A stretch of 64,000 bases of DNA from Parietaria judaica (GCA_954871525.1 OX940869.1:21480001-21544000); one strand, 5' to 3'; numbered from the stretch's first letter, positions 49,029-60,741 are shown. The notes: generated from the letters alone by a model not told the origin. Translations and numbers: made by a program.

Positions 49029-51297
49029 TGTTGGATATATTTTATAATATCTCCTCATATTCATATACTAATCCCATTGCATTAAGATTATGGCTTTCTT
49101 TCCTTTAAAGAAAATACAACTTATCAATGTTAGGTTCTATATAGTTATACCTTAGATATTATAAAATCTAATGTTTCGTCCCATAGTTCTATAAATTTTA
49201 CAATTATGCCACGTCATCACACAGAGTCTATGTGAGGAGGTTTGACGAGCATAAGTTAAGAACTTAAAGCTATGTCCATGGTCTAGATTAGAAAGTTGGA
49301 GCTTTAATCGGTAATGACTATTAATGAACTCAAACACTATAGGTGATGATCTATTACCGGATCTGGTGCTAGTCTTGCATCATTGAGATCACTAGGTATT
49401 GGAATGTCTCCATACTGGACGGACAAACTTAAAATTGAAATTATCATGTAAGACTATCACTGATGATACTAAGATTAAGTCACAAAGATGATTAGATGGA
49501 ATCGGTTGAAGTATTGAGCATCATGGACTTGTACGGTTCAACTCAAATAATATTTGATTTGATCGTTACAGAATACAACGGTATTCCTAATCACTTTCAT
49601 TTTGGGATCAGAAGGTTGACTGTGACAAGTTGCATGGATGTAGATATGGATAAAAATTTTATGATTTCTTTATTATGACTCGTGGAAAACAAATAAGTAC
49701 TCATGTATAGCTCATTGGATTCATAACCCTATGAGTGAGTAGTTTGTAAGAATCATATATTAAAGAGAGTGTCGTCATAAAGGGCAGTACGACAATTAGT
49801 ACCCTTTAGACGAGAATCATAATAATAGGAAAACCATGATTACCATTAATCTTATTGGATCGAAGCACTCCTTTGTCAGGATTATATATACTATATTATT
49901 ACTCAAGAGTGGGTTCAACTTCGAGCTATAGTGGAATGTAATCGAAGTTGGTGAAATTTCTTCGTTTCAGAGCTTGAGTAATATGTCCATTAGTCCCCTC
50001 TGTAACTCTATAAAAGTGACACCGCATTAAAATATTCAATTGTTGAAAATAAGGTGGATCCAATTAGACTAGATTCGATACGTAGATCACGAAATGTCTA
50101 TTTACCTTAAAGTGGCAAAAGTACCAAAGTTTTGGTAAAGCCTGGGAAAGGGAAAATTTGATAATTTGAATTTGACTCTTTGACAGTCACAATATTGTGG
50201 GAAATCAAATTCTAAGCATTTATCGTTTTAAATCGCATCATTCTGATGAACGGAGCAAGAGTTATGCTCAAAACAGCAATCCGGCTGGAGCCGGGTTAGG
50301 GTCTGTATAGGGCTGCGAATTTTGAAATAAATTAAGTACGAGATTTACTTCCTGGTGTATTTAATTGATAATATAATTTTAATTATTGGATTTGATTATT
50401 AATATTTATCATTAATAATTAATTATAATTAAAAAGATTTATATTTGACTTAAATAACCGTAAATTCGAATTTAATATTATTTTTGAATTAAAAATTAAA
50501 TATATATTTGATATATAATTCGAAAATAAGGAGATATGAATCTTGAAAGATTTGATTCCAGAAGATTTGTTATCTTATCTTAAGATTTAAATCTTTCTTG
50601 ATAAAAATTTAAATTTTAAATAAGATTTGATTATATCATTATCTTATTTAATTAAATAAAGATAATAAGGAAATATATCTAGGATGCTAAGATTTGGTAT
50701 TTGCCTATAAATAGGCTAGACCTGAAATCAGAAATCATAACTTCAAGAGGCAGAAAAATCCGCCTATCTCGCTCTCTACTTCCCTCCCTGCGATTTCGGC
50801 CATAGTGCCATTGAAGATCTTGGTTCAAGCTTTAAAGGTTTCGTGATCATGCTTGGATCCCACACATCCCGGCCGTCTAGCTCCGGAGGATAATTCGGGA
50901 CACATCAATTCGCAGAAAGTATGAGCACGGGATTCGCAGAAGCAGTTTCAGAGTCAGAGTTCAGAGTTCGCAGCAGAAACGCGAATCAGGTATGTGTACG
51001 TATTTATTGATTAAAAAATTATTTATTTGCTCAAACCCGAAATCGAATTTTACATAAGCTAATGAATTATTTTTGCTCATGAAAATTGAATAACAATGAT
51101 GCTGGACCTAAACAATTAATTTTAGGAGTTTCGTAAACCGGATAGGATAATCGAGTACTTTGGTTTGGAACTCTGTTCTTGATTTAAATAATTTTAAAAG
51201 GGTTACCCTACGCGTTTACACGATCCGATAAATATTAATCTTCCGTAATTTTTAAAACTCGGGTCCGGGTCGGTTTAGACTGATACCGAAACTAACA
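49029..51297 (+). mobile_element. X4: 5' LTR of a plus-strand X-family relative
   Basis: 2269 bp from TGTTGGATATATTTTATAATATC to CCGAAACTAACA. It follows the X LTR (read on its own sense strand) in order: the 'cacgtcatcacac...gtctatgtgaggag' block, 'ccatggtctagatt', 'ctattaccgg', the TATA box (cctataaatagg near 50704) and leader. Similarity is loose, so it is a diverged member. A primer site follows with the same 2-base spacing as in X. Confidence 0.65.
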
Positions 51298-51299
51298 AT

Positions 51300-51311
51300 T
51301 GGTATTAGAGC
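51300..51311 (+). promoter_or_regulatory. X4: primer-binding site, one mismatch
   Basis: TGGTATTAGAGC two bases after the LTR end; one change from the tRNA-Met-type TGGTATCAGAGC of element X. Confidence 0.65.
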
Positions 51312-51529
51312 TTTGGATCTAAAAAATAATTTTTTTGCGATTTTCAATTTTGGATAATATTGAATTAATTTGAAAATTCATTTTAGGCAAAATATTTATT
51401 ATTATTTTGATTTAAATTAATATTTTTATATTTTCTGAATTTTAATTTTATATTTAAAATTAGAATTATAAACAATTCGGGTTTGACCGAAATCAAACCC
51501 AAATCCCGAATTGGGTTTAGCCGAACTAC

Positions 51530-52025
51530 TAAGATCGGCGTGGGGGCTATTTGGCTCAGATTAGGGTTGGCTGCAAGTCTTGCTGCCCAATGTACCCCGA
51601 GCCAGCCACCATAACACACGGGCTGAGGCAGTGCAGCTGCCTGGGATGCCTGAAGCGCACCAACGCGTGCACGTGATGAGGCAGACCTCCCCGGGACTCC
51701 GACGTGTGTTGCAGCGAACGCATGGGCTGAGGCAGTTTTGCCCGAGACGCCACACGCGGACAAGCACGAGCCACGGGCTGAGCAGCTGAACTTGGTGGAA
51801 GCCCTAGCGTGCCGCGGACTGGTTTGGGCATTAGAGTCGATGAACGCGAGGCCTATTAGGCCTGCCTCCTCCTCGCGCACGGTTAGAGCCGTGGGCATGG
51901 TTCACGCCCCAGACACATACGAGCTGGGTCTAAGGCCCAGCAGATTTAGCCCACGGGCTGCGGGCGATGAATGGGCCGAGTTGGTCCGTGATGCGGACCG
52001 ACTAGGACGCCCCGAGCCCAATTGA
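51530..52025 (+). repeat. X4: GC-rich leader island
   Basis: GC-rich DNA in an AT-rich setting, with recurring 'cacgggctgaggcag' words (51618, 51721, 51773, 51952) and 'gcgcacc/cacgcg' words. The position after the primer site is the same as in element X. Open frames on all strands overlap here and have no motif; I treat them as non-coding. Confidence 0.5.
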
Positions 52026-53410
52026 AATTATTTTTTATTTTTACTTATGTTTTAAATTAAATTAATTTAATTTCAAATCTGATTTTTAATTTTTTTAATT
52101 AGTTCAGGTTGAAAATTGTTTTATTTAAATTAACCCGAATTTGAAAAATAAAGATTTTGAAATTAATTTTGTATTTGATTTATTAATAATTTCATTTTTT
52201 TAAACCCTAATTTGAGAAAAATAAAATCAAGGTAAATTAATTATTTAATTAATAATTAAAATTGGATAAATATGTTCTAGTTATGAATTTAATTATGGTC
52301 TGTTTTAATTGTACTTTCATAGATATTAATTTAATTGTCTTATCCATTGTATTATCACCAATTAAACTTAATTCATAATGTTATTAACTGTACATAGTGG
52401 CTATATACAGTTGGGATTTAATGAGTAATTTTAATTGAGCATACTAATAGATAATTAATCAATAAATAACTTTACTGGTCAATTACGGAAAAATTCTAGG
52501 GATATGTTCTTGTCTTAGGAAGAGGAAATCAAAAGTGGGGCCGGTCACCATCGACTTCTGGGTCACTACCGTAGTTGTCTATCACTACCGTAGTTTTCTA
52601 CCTGGATAACATGTCCTTAGTTTATCACTACCGTAGTTGTCTTCTGATTTTATTCTAGGTTCTTAGTATACCCGGTATATAACAACCTAGGATTTAAGCT
52701 TATTAAGAAATTAATGTGAAGCTTATGATGAGCTTAACAAAACGATAGGATTTCCTTTTAATTCTGGATACTTAAAACATAAGTTCCTAGTTTAGAGCTC
52801 GGTTAGATAACGGTCATTGTCTTAGAAACCTTAAAAACATTTGTAAAGACAAATAGCAAGAGTTAGCGTAAGAAGGTCTTCACTTGTTGCCGGTTCAACG
52901 ACAGGTTGCATAACACCTCGTTTCAGCTAGATCTGGCGTCCTACAGAAAGGTTTCACTTATGCAACTGATAAGTCACCGTACTGGTCTGTTTATAGATAA
53001 GGTGAGCAGATGTATTTTAACGGCCGTGTGTCAGCTAGATCTGGCCCCCTAAGGGCAGTGACTACTTGAGTTAAGTTTGGGAACCAAAAACGGTGGGTTA
53101 CTCTTGCATATGGCAATTTTATATCGTTGCATGGCCGTTCTAAAGTGGATAGTTAGTTCACAGGGAACCTAGTTACGGTTTTGGTGGATTAATTGAGTTG
53201 AGACTAAACTCAGTTTCACTAGATGCGTGGTTAGTGTGCTTTACGAGCAGTAACCACGTGTCGGTTGCTAATTTACTATGAGAATAGAGATGTAAGGTTT
53301 TACTATGTTTACCTTATTCAAACATTGTAAAGTTTTCAATTCCCAAACCTCATAAACATTTCATCTATGTAGGATATTAATAAGTTTTCTTTATGTATGC
53401 CTAGTTTAGT
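52026..53410 (+). other. X4: leader region
   Basis: Non-coding. 52500-53250 aligns with the reverse complement of 15180-15900 of element X. It contains three copies of 'atcactaccgtagtt' (52562-52640) not seen in X. The rest is AT-rich. Confidence 0.55.
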
Positions 53411-53788
53411 ATGACAGAGCCTATTTACATATCGTCCGATGACGAAGGACTTGATGATCATCCTATTTCACCCTTCGGTTCATACTTCAATAGAGTGTTC
53501 GGAATCCCGGAACCAAACGAATTGAACTTAGACCTTGACTCTTCATACGATTCCAGTGACTCAAATTACGCTCAACATGACAAACCTCTAGAGAACTTTG
53601 AGGTTCCCCTAGACCAGCAAGTCAGATATGCCGATCAGCATGAAAAACTTGTGGAGAACTTTGAGCTTCCCCTAGACAAGCAAGTCAGATATGCTGGCGA
53701 GGTTCCCGATACTAGGTTTCTCATATATGATGATGATTGCTCATACGTCCACGATATGTATGGTCAGTATCTCATCAACATAACCTAA
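53411..53788 (+). CDS. X4: acidic gag-like protein of unknown family
   Basis: 125 codons from the first ATG after the leader. The start is acidic and Ser-rich (MTEPIYISSDDEGLDDH). Residues ~60-95 hold a tandem duplication of a 22-23-residue unit (KPLENFEVPLDQQVRYAD, then KLVENFELPLDKQVRYAG). After the TAA the same frame stays open for about 35 codons (IIKRAVTMENLIIQV...), then a +2 shift leads to a zinc knuckle at 53905. I read the whole as a gag relic with one stop and one frameshift. No retrotransposon gag I know matches the N-terminus. The placement, after an LTR, primer site and leader, is the main support. Confidence 0.4.
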   Translation: MTEPIYISSDDEGLDDHPISPFGSYFNRVFGIPEPNELNLDLDSSYDSSDSNYAQHDKPLENFEVPLDQQVRYADQHEKLVENFELPLDKQVRYAGEVPDTRFLIYDDDCSYVHDMYGQYLINIT

Positions 53789-53904
53789 GATGAGCTTGAT
53801 AAGATTATCAAGAGGGCTGTCACGATGGAGAACTTGATTATTCAAGTTAAGAACGACGAGAATCCGATAGAAGCACGCAAGATGATAAGATGAACATACC
53901 TCGA

Positions 53905-53946
53905 TGTTTTCGTTGTTCGAAGCGACGACACAAGAAGAGGAACTGT
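53905..53946 (+). other. X4: CCHC zinc-knuckle motif
   Basis: The plus strand encodes CFRCSKRRHKKRNC, an exact C-x2-C-x4-H-x4-C retroviral/retrotransposon nucleocapsid motif with a basic core, followed by a stop about 8 codons on. It lies 117 bases after the acidic ORF in another frame. Confidence 0.55.
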
Positions 53947-53989
53947 CCATTGTCGATCCGCAAATGAACGGAAGAAAAGGTGGTTACCA

Positions 53990-54716
53990 CTTATCTTCAA
54001 GTTAATTTTATTGGAGGGATTTAACTATCCTATGTCCATAAATTAAAATCTAACTAGAACGTTGTTTGTAACCTTGCAGGTAGCAGTCTACACGTTTTTC
54101 GAGTGTCTCGAAGATGAATCATGAAGACTAGAGCTAGCTTAGGATTGTTTTAAGTTCACTTCCTTATAAGTTTATATTGTTTTATTTTTGGATATGAATT
54201 TACAACTTTATGAAATTATTAATGAAAATTTGAATTTCTGGTCACAAAGTTGTTAGATAATTCGAGATAAAATAAAATTGGATTATAACTTAAAATTATT
54301 AAGAACGAATTAAGTTAGTGAATCGATGAGTTGATGATAATTAATATTTGAATATGTTTAAATGATTTAAATTATTATTATAAGTTAGAAGAAATATGCT
54401 GAAGGTATCTAATCAATTTCTTGTACATTAAATGACACTAATTTAGTAGACATAAAAAATAAAAAAATAGTTCTTGATTCAAGAGTCGGGTTCGACATTG
54501 ATTGATCGAGAAGAACGATAAACATGGTATTCAAAGTTTAAAAACTTTAGTCAAAAGTTTTTGTTAAACAATAAATTATTTAATCACAGTGTCTTTTATA
54601 AATAAACTCATTACGATTAGAAGGTCACTAAATATACATTCTTAATAAATCACTTAGTTCAATCAAGGGCTTTTAAAGTGACATTAATGATGAACATAAT
54701 AATCGAAGTATGATAA
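53990..54716. other. Region after the X4 gag-like ORF
   Basis: AT-rich, no pol motif and no second X LTR before the CACTA-like end. The right part of X4 appears to be lost or lies outside what I can recognise. Confidence 0.4.
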
Positions 54717-55580
54717 CACTAGTACAAATAGTTGATAACACCACACACTTTCCACCACATCTCAACAAAAACATGCTTGTTATTTACCGGAACCGTGGCT
54801 TGTCATTAGTCGGGCCGCGGCCTATGAAAATTTACAACGTCCTCAAGGCGAGATTTTAAAAAGCGTGCTTGAACGAAGATAATTAAAATAAGCCTCGGCC
54901 CTTTAACTAGTACGCTGCGGCTTCTGTTTGTTACCACAACGTCTTCATCACGTTGATTGATCATTGACATTTTTCAATTTTGCCGCGGTTACATTTACCT
55001 ATAAACCGCGGTATTTGTTGGCCAAACAACAAAGCTGACGCGTCGTCTGAAACCACCTGAAAATATACAAACGCCACGACTGCATGGTAGAAACAATGCG
55101 GCCAATAAATGAAACAAGCCGCGGCTTCATTACAGTAAGCCGTAGCTGAGTTTTAAATCATTACAGTATCAAAATTTTGAATACGCCGCGGTGTTTATTT
55201 TAAATAAATCCGAGGTATAGATGCAATATCTAGACTTCACAGAAACCTTACATAACTTCAAACAATTTAAGCCATGGCTCTTCTCAGCATGTCAGGGTTT
55301 TATCTGTAGTAAGCCGCGGCTAAGCCATGGCTCTTCTCAGCATGTCAGGGTTTTATCTGTAGTAAGCCGCGGCTTACTTTAACGATCGATAGTTTATATT
55401 TACAGCCATACAAGTTGCGGCTGTGATCATAGGTTCTTAGTGACTTTTTAAACACCACTGCGGCGTGTAGTTTTTACGCCACCAAACAAAGGGCAAAAGA
55501 GTAATTGGCCATACTTTTTTGCCGCGGTATATTTATTAGGCCGAAGCAGAAACAAACTAGCCAAGGTCCTGTAAAATGTG
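54717..55580. mobile_element. CACTA-like transposon end with subterminal repeats
   Basis: It begins CACTAGTACAAATAG, close to plant CACTA terminal repeats. The next ~850 bases hold about 15 copies of a short word of the form (a)gccgcggc(t), in both orientations and with variants, spaced roughly 20-80 bases. Such subterminal repeats bind the transposase in CACTA elements. I found no matching inverted end to the right, so only one end is present or the other is degraded. Confidence 0.5.
55268..55373. repeat. 53-bp perfect tandem duplication
   Basis: Two copies of a 53-base unit starting taagccatggctcttctcag and ending taagccgcggc follow each other without gap, inside the CACTA-like subterminal region. 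I saw no difference between them. Confidence 0.9.
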
Positions 55581-55801
55581 CCGTGGTGACTTATGGAAAC
55601 CAGCCCTTTTTAAACATATTCATATAAAGTATTAAACAGAGGAAGAAGTATTAAAAATAGGAAGAAATAAGCATTAAACATAAAAATATAATGTATTACA
55701 TAACTAAGATAAACAACATCAAAACACAGAAGTGATACTCTCGATGTGCTCATGGACACGCGTACGCGAATTTGGTGTTGCTGCTTCCATTCTGTCTTTC
55801 A

Positions 55802-56569
55802 CTAGTGGACAATATCCGACATCTCTGATACCCTATTAAAGTCCGTTCGCTCCGCATCGAGGCGAAGCACCTTGTCCTGCAAGTCGAAGGAAAGAAATGT
55901 TTCATTCTTAGGCTGGCTTCCCGGCACTGTTACGATCTGAAAAGAGGCACGACGAACCGCGTCCGCCATGTCCGATAAGCCATGCTCTCGAAGCGCTCTC
56001 CCCACTATCTCTGGAAGTCTCAAAGACCCTGCATTTTTCCAGACGATCCCACTTTTGTCAAACACTTGCACGCGTAGGAACGGATAACCCCGCTTGCCGA
56101 GGCACAAGCGCACGGCCTTGTAGTCGTTGCTCACAATGTTGAATCAGAAATCTAACACCAAACGGATGGCCTCGAACTCGGGCAAATAGGATGGTGGAAT
56201 TAGAAGATATCTCATTTGCCGAGTCACCGGATCGCAAACCGCGTGTAGCCTCACGTTGTCCCACCCGATTCTTAGGGTGACCAAGACTGGCCCGTTAAGA
56301 TCCGCAACGTCAATTCTCTGCACCGTTTCGCCGTTTATCAGCATCAGTATAAACTGTACCATCCGCCGTTCAGCGACGACAATCAAGACTGGCCCGTTTT
56401 TGGCCTGCTAACAGATTTGGTGAGCGTTAATAAACGAAACATGGCGAGATATGCGATCCCACCAGGTTTTGGAGACGCTCTTGAGTCTCATTAGGGATTT
56501 CGCCGGTAATTCTGCTAGTATTTTAGAGAAGACGACCTCTTGGGGAAAAATATCCGAAGTGTTTTCCAT
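55802..56569 (-). pseudogene. F-box protein pseudogene (two in-frame stops)
   Basis: A single minus-strand frame runs from ATG 56569 to the stop at 55802. The N-terminus has an F-box: EVVFSKILAELPAKSLMRLK then SVSKTWWDRI. The rest resembles a plant F-box-associated domain (CDPVTRQMRYLLIPPS, SNDYKAVRLCL, VQVFDKSGIVWKN). A TAG at about 56408-56410 and a TGA at about 56142-56144 interrupt it, but there is no frameshift, so the loss is recent or still partial. F-box proteins pick targets for SCF ubiquitin ligases. The length (about 255 codons) is short for the family. The two open parts could be mistaken for separate genes. Confidence 0.75.
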
Positions 56570-57250
56570 TGTAATTTTTGAATAGAAAAGAGAGGCTGAT
56601 CGTTGATCAGAGAGCGATGACTTCCCTCTCTTTATAAACTCACGACGTATGGAGTCACAAACCACAACTTGAATTGAATTAGTTCGTGGGATTTTCATCT
56701 TTCTTCATGCTTGGGACACGTGTCTGTAGGTAATTGGGTTTAGTTAGGGTTTACTAGTATATTCAATCCATCACGTCGTCTAGGCCTGAGTCAATCTTAA
56801 TTGTTATATAAAGGGTTGGATTTGTCATCAAGTTTCAGTATTCCCAGAGCTTATCATCATTAGGGTTATTTAATCCCATTTAATATCTCGATACCCATCA
56901 TTGGTGGCCATTGTAAGGATCAACGCGGTTGAAAAAGTGGCGTATTCACTATCGAGCCACGACAATGTACATCGATTAATAAAGAATATATGATCACAGC
57001 CGCGTCGTTCCCGCAGTTAGGGTTTCAAAACAGTAATTTTTTTTTATTTCGAAAATATATAGTACATAGAGCCTCTATAAATTAGTATATATAGTCGCGA
57101 TTAAATAATGTAATACTCGATTAAATTAACAGTCACGATTAAATAATATTTTTGTCCTCTCCCGACTTGGGCTTAACTAGCTAAATTAAATAATTCATTA
57201 AATTTATAAGATAATATATATATATATATATATATATATTGTCATGTGAA
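56570..57250. other. Intergenic region upstream of the F-box pseudogene
   Basis: No gene seen. At 57085-57150 'cgattaaataat' occurs three times, and a (TA)n run lies at 57212-57239. Confidence 0.4.
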
Positions 57251-58750
57251 TTTTTCGTAACATAAAAAAATTGGGCCCTTTTTGGCAAAAGTCAAAGCCC
57301 ATCACCAAAGCCAAAGACCAGAGGCCGACGAACCAAGACATTGGCGAACCCCGGAGTAAAAAAGGCGAAAAGGACAAGGCCGACGAGCCGACAAGGCCCA
57401 CGAAGCGACGAGCTGACAAGGACGACGAGGCGACAAGCCGACGAGGCGATGAGGCGACAAGCCGACGAGGCGACGAGGCGACAAGGCCGACGAGGCGACA
57501 AGGCGACGAGGCGATGAGGCCGGCAAGGCGACAAGCCTGACAAGCACCCTCGTCATAGCTTGACGAGGGCATAAATTGTAATTATTCCACACGACGAGGA
57601 GATCCGAGATCACAAAGATACCCGGGAAATCCTCCAGATTCCCCCAAACTCAACATACGGACTTGCGGACAACCAGAAGACATCTAAGACGAACTAAGAA
57701 GCACCAACGAGCCCCTCGACAAGGCTAGGGGCCGCAGCAACCCCCCTGTAGTAGGAGACAAATTCGCAGGCCTCAGGAGGTGCAATTTCAGGGAATTAGT
57801 TTTCCTATAAATAGGAGTCTTCCCGCCTCATTTCCATACTCACTCACAACTTTCTCCAGAGCATCTCTCTCTAGCTTTCTCTCTCTAAAAAGTCGTCCAC
57901 TCCTATAGGAGGAAGGACTTAAATAAGAGCTGAGATAGTTCTAGAAGAAAAGTCTCAGTCTCGACTAGGGAAGTTGTTCGACGAGTCAACGAAGGAGTCC
58001 CTCGCCAGGTGGTCAAGCTTGCCAACGCCCGCGAGGTCGACAACCAAGGAGCATCCCTTGTAAGGTGAGGCATCCTCGCCAACCTCGACAAGGTCGAAAA
58101 AGGAGCATGCCTTGTCAGGTGAGGTGCCCTCGCCAACCTCGAGAAGGTCGACAAGGAGCACCCCTCGTCGGGATACGGCCCCTCGTCACAACGAGCTCGC
58201 CTACACCGACGGCGTCGACGAAGAATACTTCACACCTGTAATACCCAGCCACCTTGCCAAGGGTCACCCCCACGCCGCCAACATCGGCATTTCCGCCGAG
58301 TCAAACCACATCGTCATTCACCCGCCGTTTATCAGTAGCCCCGAACAACGTGGGACCTGATTCTCTTAAACTGAGATACGCAGGCAGCCTCGCCCAACCA
58401 TAAGCGACGGGGCATGGGCCCAATCTCCCCTTTTTTGCAGGTCCTCCCTCGCCGTAGGAGCTCGCTAAGGAAGGAGGAGAATCATGAAGAATCATCAAGA
58501 CCAGCTCGGAGCTTCATCAAGACCGGAGTTTGCCTAGATGAGGATATCGCCAAGACAAGGACTCTGCTCAGATGAGGAGCCTCGCTAAGACAAAAACCCC
58601 GCTCGGACTTTGCCACCACGAGGGAAGTCCGACGAAGAGCTTCACCATGATACGGACTTCGCCCCCACGAGGGAAGTTCGCCGAGGATCGCCAAGGAAAG
58701 CCCGGAGATTCATCCAAGACGACGAATTTTCCTCCAGCTTTGACGATCAT
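57251..58750 (+). mobile_element. LTR-like remnant with GACGAGGCGACAAG repeats
   Basis: On the plus strand a TATA box (cctataaataggag near 57804) is followed by a CT-rich leader ('tttctctctctaaaaagtcg'), the layout of an LTR promoter. From about 57375 to 57545 a GACGAGGCGACAAG-type word is repeated roughly ten times. From 57960 to 58190 a second set of repeats reads 'ctcgccaacctcgacaaggtcgacaaggagca'. Open frames on both strands here follow from these repeats. LTR ends and primer site were not found. Confidence 0.4.
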
Positions 58751-58837
58751 TAGTCAACCCGCTTTGACCCAGCATTTAATTATCCACGTGGTCAGTAGAC
58801 GGATGGGCGTCTCGCCCGGATTGCCGAGGCCATCAAT

Positions 58838-59656
58838 TTGCCAGCTGGCCAGGAGGAGCACGTCTCTTTCCGAGTTCGGGACGTGCTGAAGAAGCTCGCC
58901 AAGGACCGCGACGCGGCCTGGAGCGAGGCGATCGAGGAGCATTTTGCCCGCGTACGCCTTTACATCGATGCGACGAACAAGTTGGCGCGCGCCTCCGAGA
59001 GGTTTGATGCTCTCGAGGAGGCCACTAGTGTCAATCGCATGCTGGGTGGCGTCTTCTCGAATATTAAGCTCGTCGAGGGGCTTCCTCCCCATTCGACCAT
59101 TGGCGAGGTCCGGAAGATCGAGTTGCCAAGGTGGCGCAGGTTGGAGAAAGATTATATGGCCGAATTGACCGAGGTGGGGAAGAGAGCTGCCAGCAATCCT
59201 GACTCTCCTCCGCTTTCTCCCTGCCACCCTCCGATCACCGATGAGGCACGCTTGTCGGTCTTCGGCGTCCTTTCTTCTTCGAGTGACTCGGTACAAGGTG
59301 GCTAGCTTAGTGTCTTGTAATTTTCCTTTTTCTTTTGGGTTGGTCCCTGTAAATCTTTTTGATGAATGGATAGAGATTTTCCGATTTTCTTGTTTCTTCT
59401 CTTGGTTTTGCATCTTGCCTCACCTTTGTTTGTCGCGTTACTCTCAGCTTCTTCTTTGCAGGCCGAAAGTGGCTCGGATGCTCCTTGCCTGGCGGGTCCC
59501 TCTTCGAGCACGTTCGCAAGGTTCCCTGACGAGGATCCTGCGCGCTTAATTGTTGATTACGTCCTTCGCCGATGCTGTGATATCGTCATTGAGGATTGTG
59601 CCGACGTAGTTCTTCGCCAAGAATCCCTCGATGACGTCACTAGACCGGAGGATTAG
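58838..59656 (+). pseudogene. Spliced coiled-coil gag-like protein (C-terminal exons)
   Basis: Exon 58838-59290 encodes a helical, charged stretch rich in Ala, Glu and Arg (VRDVLKKLAKDRDAAWSEAI, then LARASERFDALEEATSV), a probable coiled coil. A donor (actcg|gtacaa) and an acceptor (tttgcag|gccgaa) join it in frame to exon 59462-59656, which ends PDEDPARLIVDYV...QESLDDVTRPED and stop. GC-rich codons contrast with the AT-rich intron. Coiled-coil tails follow the PF04195-like domain in many plant transposon proteins of the kind begun at 30672; no such domain is found upstream here, so the start is unknown. A host gene fragment is the alternative. Confidence 0.45.
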
Positions 59657-59825
59657 TCCCTGTGGGAATTGTAATATATATATATATATATATATATCTT
59701 TAGGAATGTAAATGAGTGAAATGTACATAATATTTTGTAACTTGTATTTTGAATCGAATGAGTATACAACTTTTCTTTATGAGTTTGCTTGTGACTATGA
59801 ATTTGTTTATAAGTGAGATGTATAT

Positions 59826-60425
59826 CCCCCCCCCCTTTTTTTTTTCTCGGCACTCTCGCCGGTGTGGGTTTGCTTGGCACCCTAGCCGTATTTTTTCTTT
59901 TTGCTCGGCACTCTCGCCGAGCAACTTTTCTTAGGCATTCTCGCCTATCTTTTTTTCTTCATGCGGCACTCTCGCCTCTTTTATTCTTTGCTCGACACTC
60001 TCACCGAGCAGTTTCTCTTAGGCACTCTCGCCTATATATATTTTTTTTATTCGGCACTCTCGCCGTAGTTGATGTTTGTGGGCGTCGCTGGGCTTTATCG
60101 GGGACACCGATTAGTTTCCAGGATCCCATAGGCACTCTCGCCACTTGTCGCTCTTTGCTCGGCTCTCTCACCGAGCAACTTTTTTAGGCACTCTCGCCTA
60201 TCTTTTTTTATGTTCTCGGCACTCTCGTCGGTGTGGGTTTGCTCGGCACCCTAGCCGTATTTTTTCTTTTTGCTCGGTACTCTCGCCGAGAAACTTTTCT
60301 TAGGCATTCTCGCCTATCTTTTTTTATTCGGCACTCTCGCCGTAGGCACTCTCGCCGTAGGCACTCTTTGCTCGGCACTCTCACCGAGCAGTTTCTCTTA
60401 GGCACTCTCGCCTTTATATATATAT
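59826..60425. repeat. Tandem repeats based on GGCACTCTCGCC
   Basis: The word (t/c)ggcactctcgcc(g/t) occurs more than 15 times, each followed by a T-rich linker (ttttttc, tatctttttt). There is a higher order: 59850-60060 is repeated at 60215-60420 with the same order of variants (period about 365). Open frames on both strands are products of the repeat. It lies just downstream (minus sense) of a gypsy integrase end; hypervariable 3'-UTR tandem repeats are known from some Tat-lineage gypsy elements. Confidence 0.85.
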
Positions 60426-60741
60426 TTTTTTATGCTTAATTTCTCTCGTCCTCTCAGTCCTCGTAGACCAACTTCTCTCCTTACTTTCGGATCTGAAATT
60501 AAAGAAAGAGTTATGTTGTGAGTCAGTTTGTGTGTCGAAAGAACGAGCCTCGTTAAACCCTTCGAGTCCCCCATTCGGGTGCGACTCGCGAGGGAAGAGT
60601 ACTCCACATCAATTTGATAAAGGCCGAGGCCATGCAAAATAATCCCGAACAAAAAGGGTCGGGACTTCCCTAAATCGCAAAAGATAAAACTTAAGGAGAA
60701 AGGTACAAGTACGAAAGGAAAGAAAAGAAAAGCCCACGAGG

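Noticed and set aside
51383..52025. Open frames of 69-171 codons on both strands in the X4 leader
   Set aside because: Base-composition effect in a GC-rich island; the longest one runs into AT-rich LTR-adjacent DNA and has no domain.
57204..57613. Repetitive Arg/Ser/Leu-rich open frames on both strands
   Set aside because: Translation of the GACGAGGCGACAAG repeat; no independent evidence of coding.
59700..60439. Cys/Arg-rich open frames in the GGCACTCTCGCC array
   Set aside because: All frames of a short repeat stay open; not a gene.
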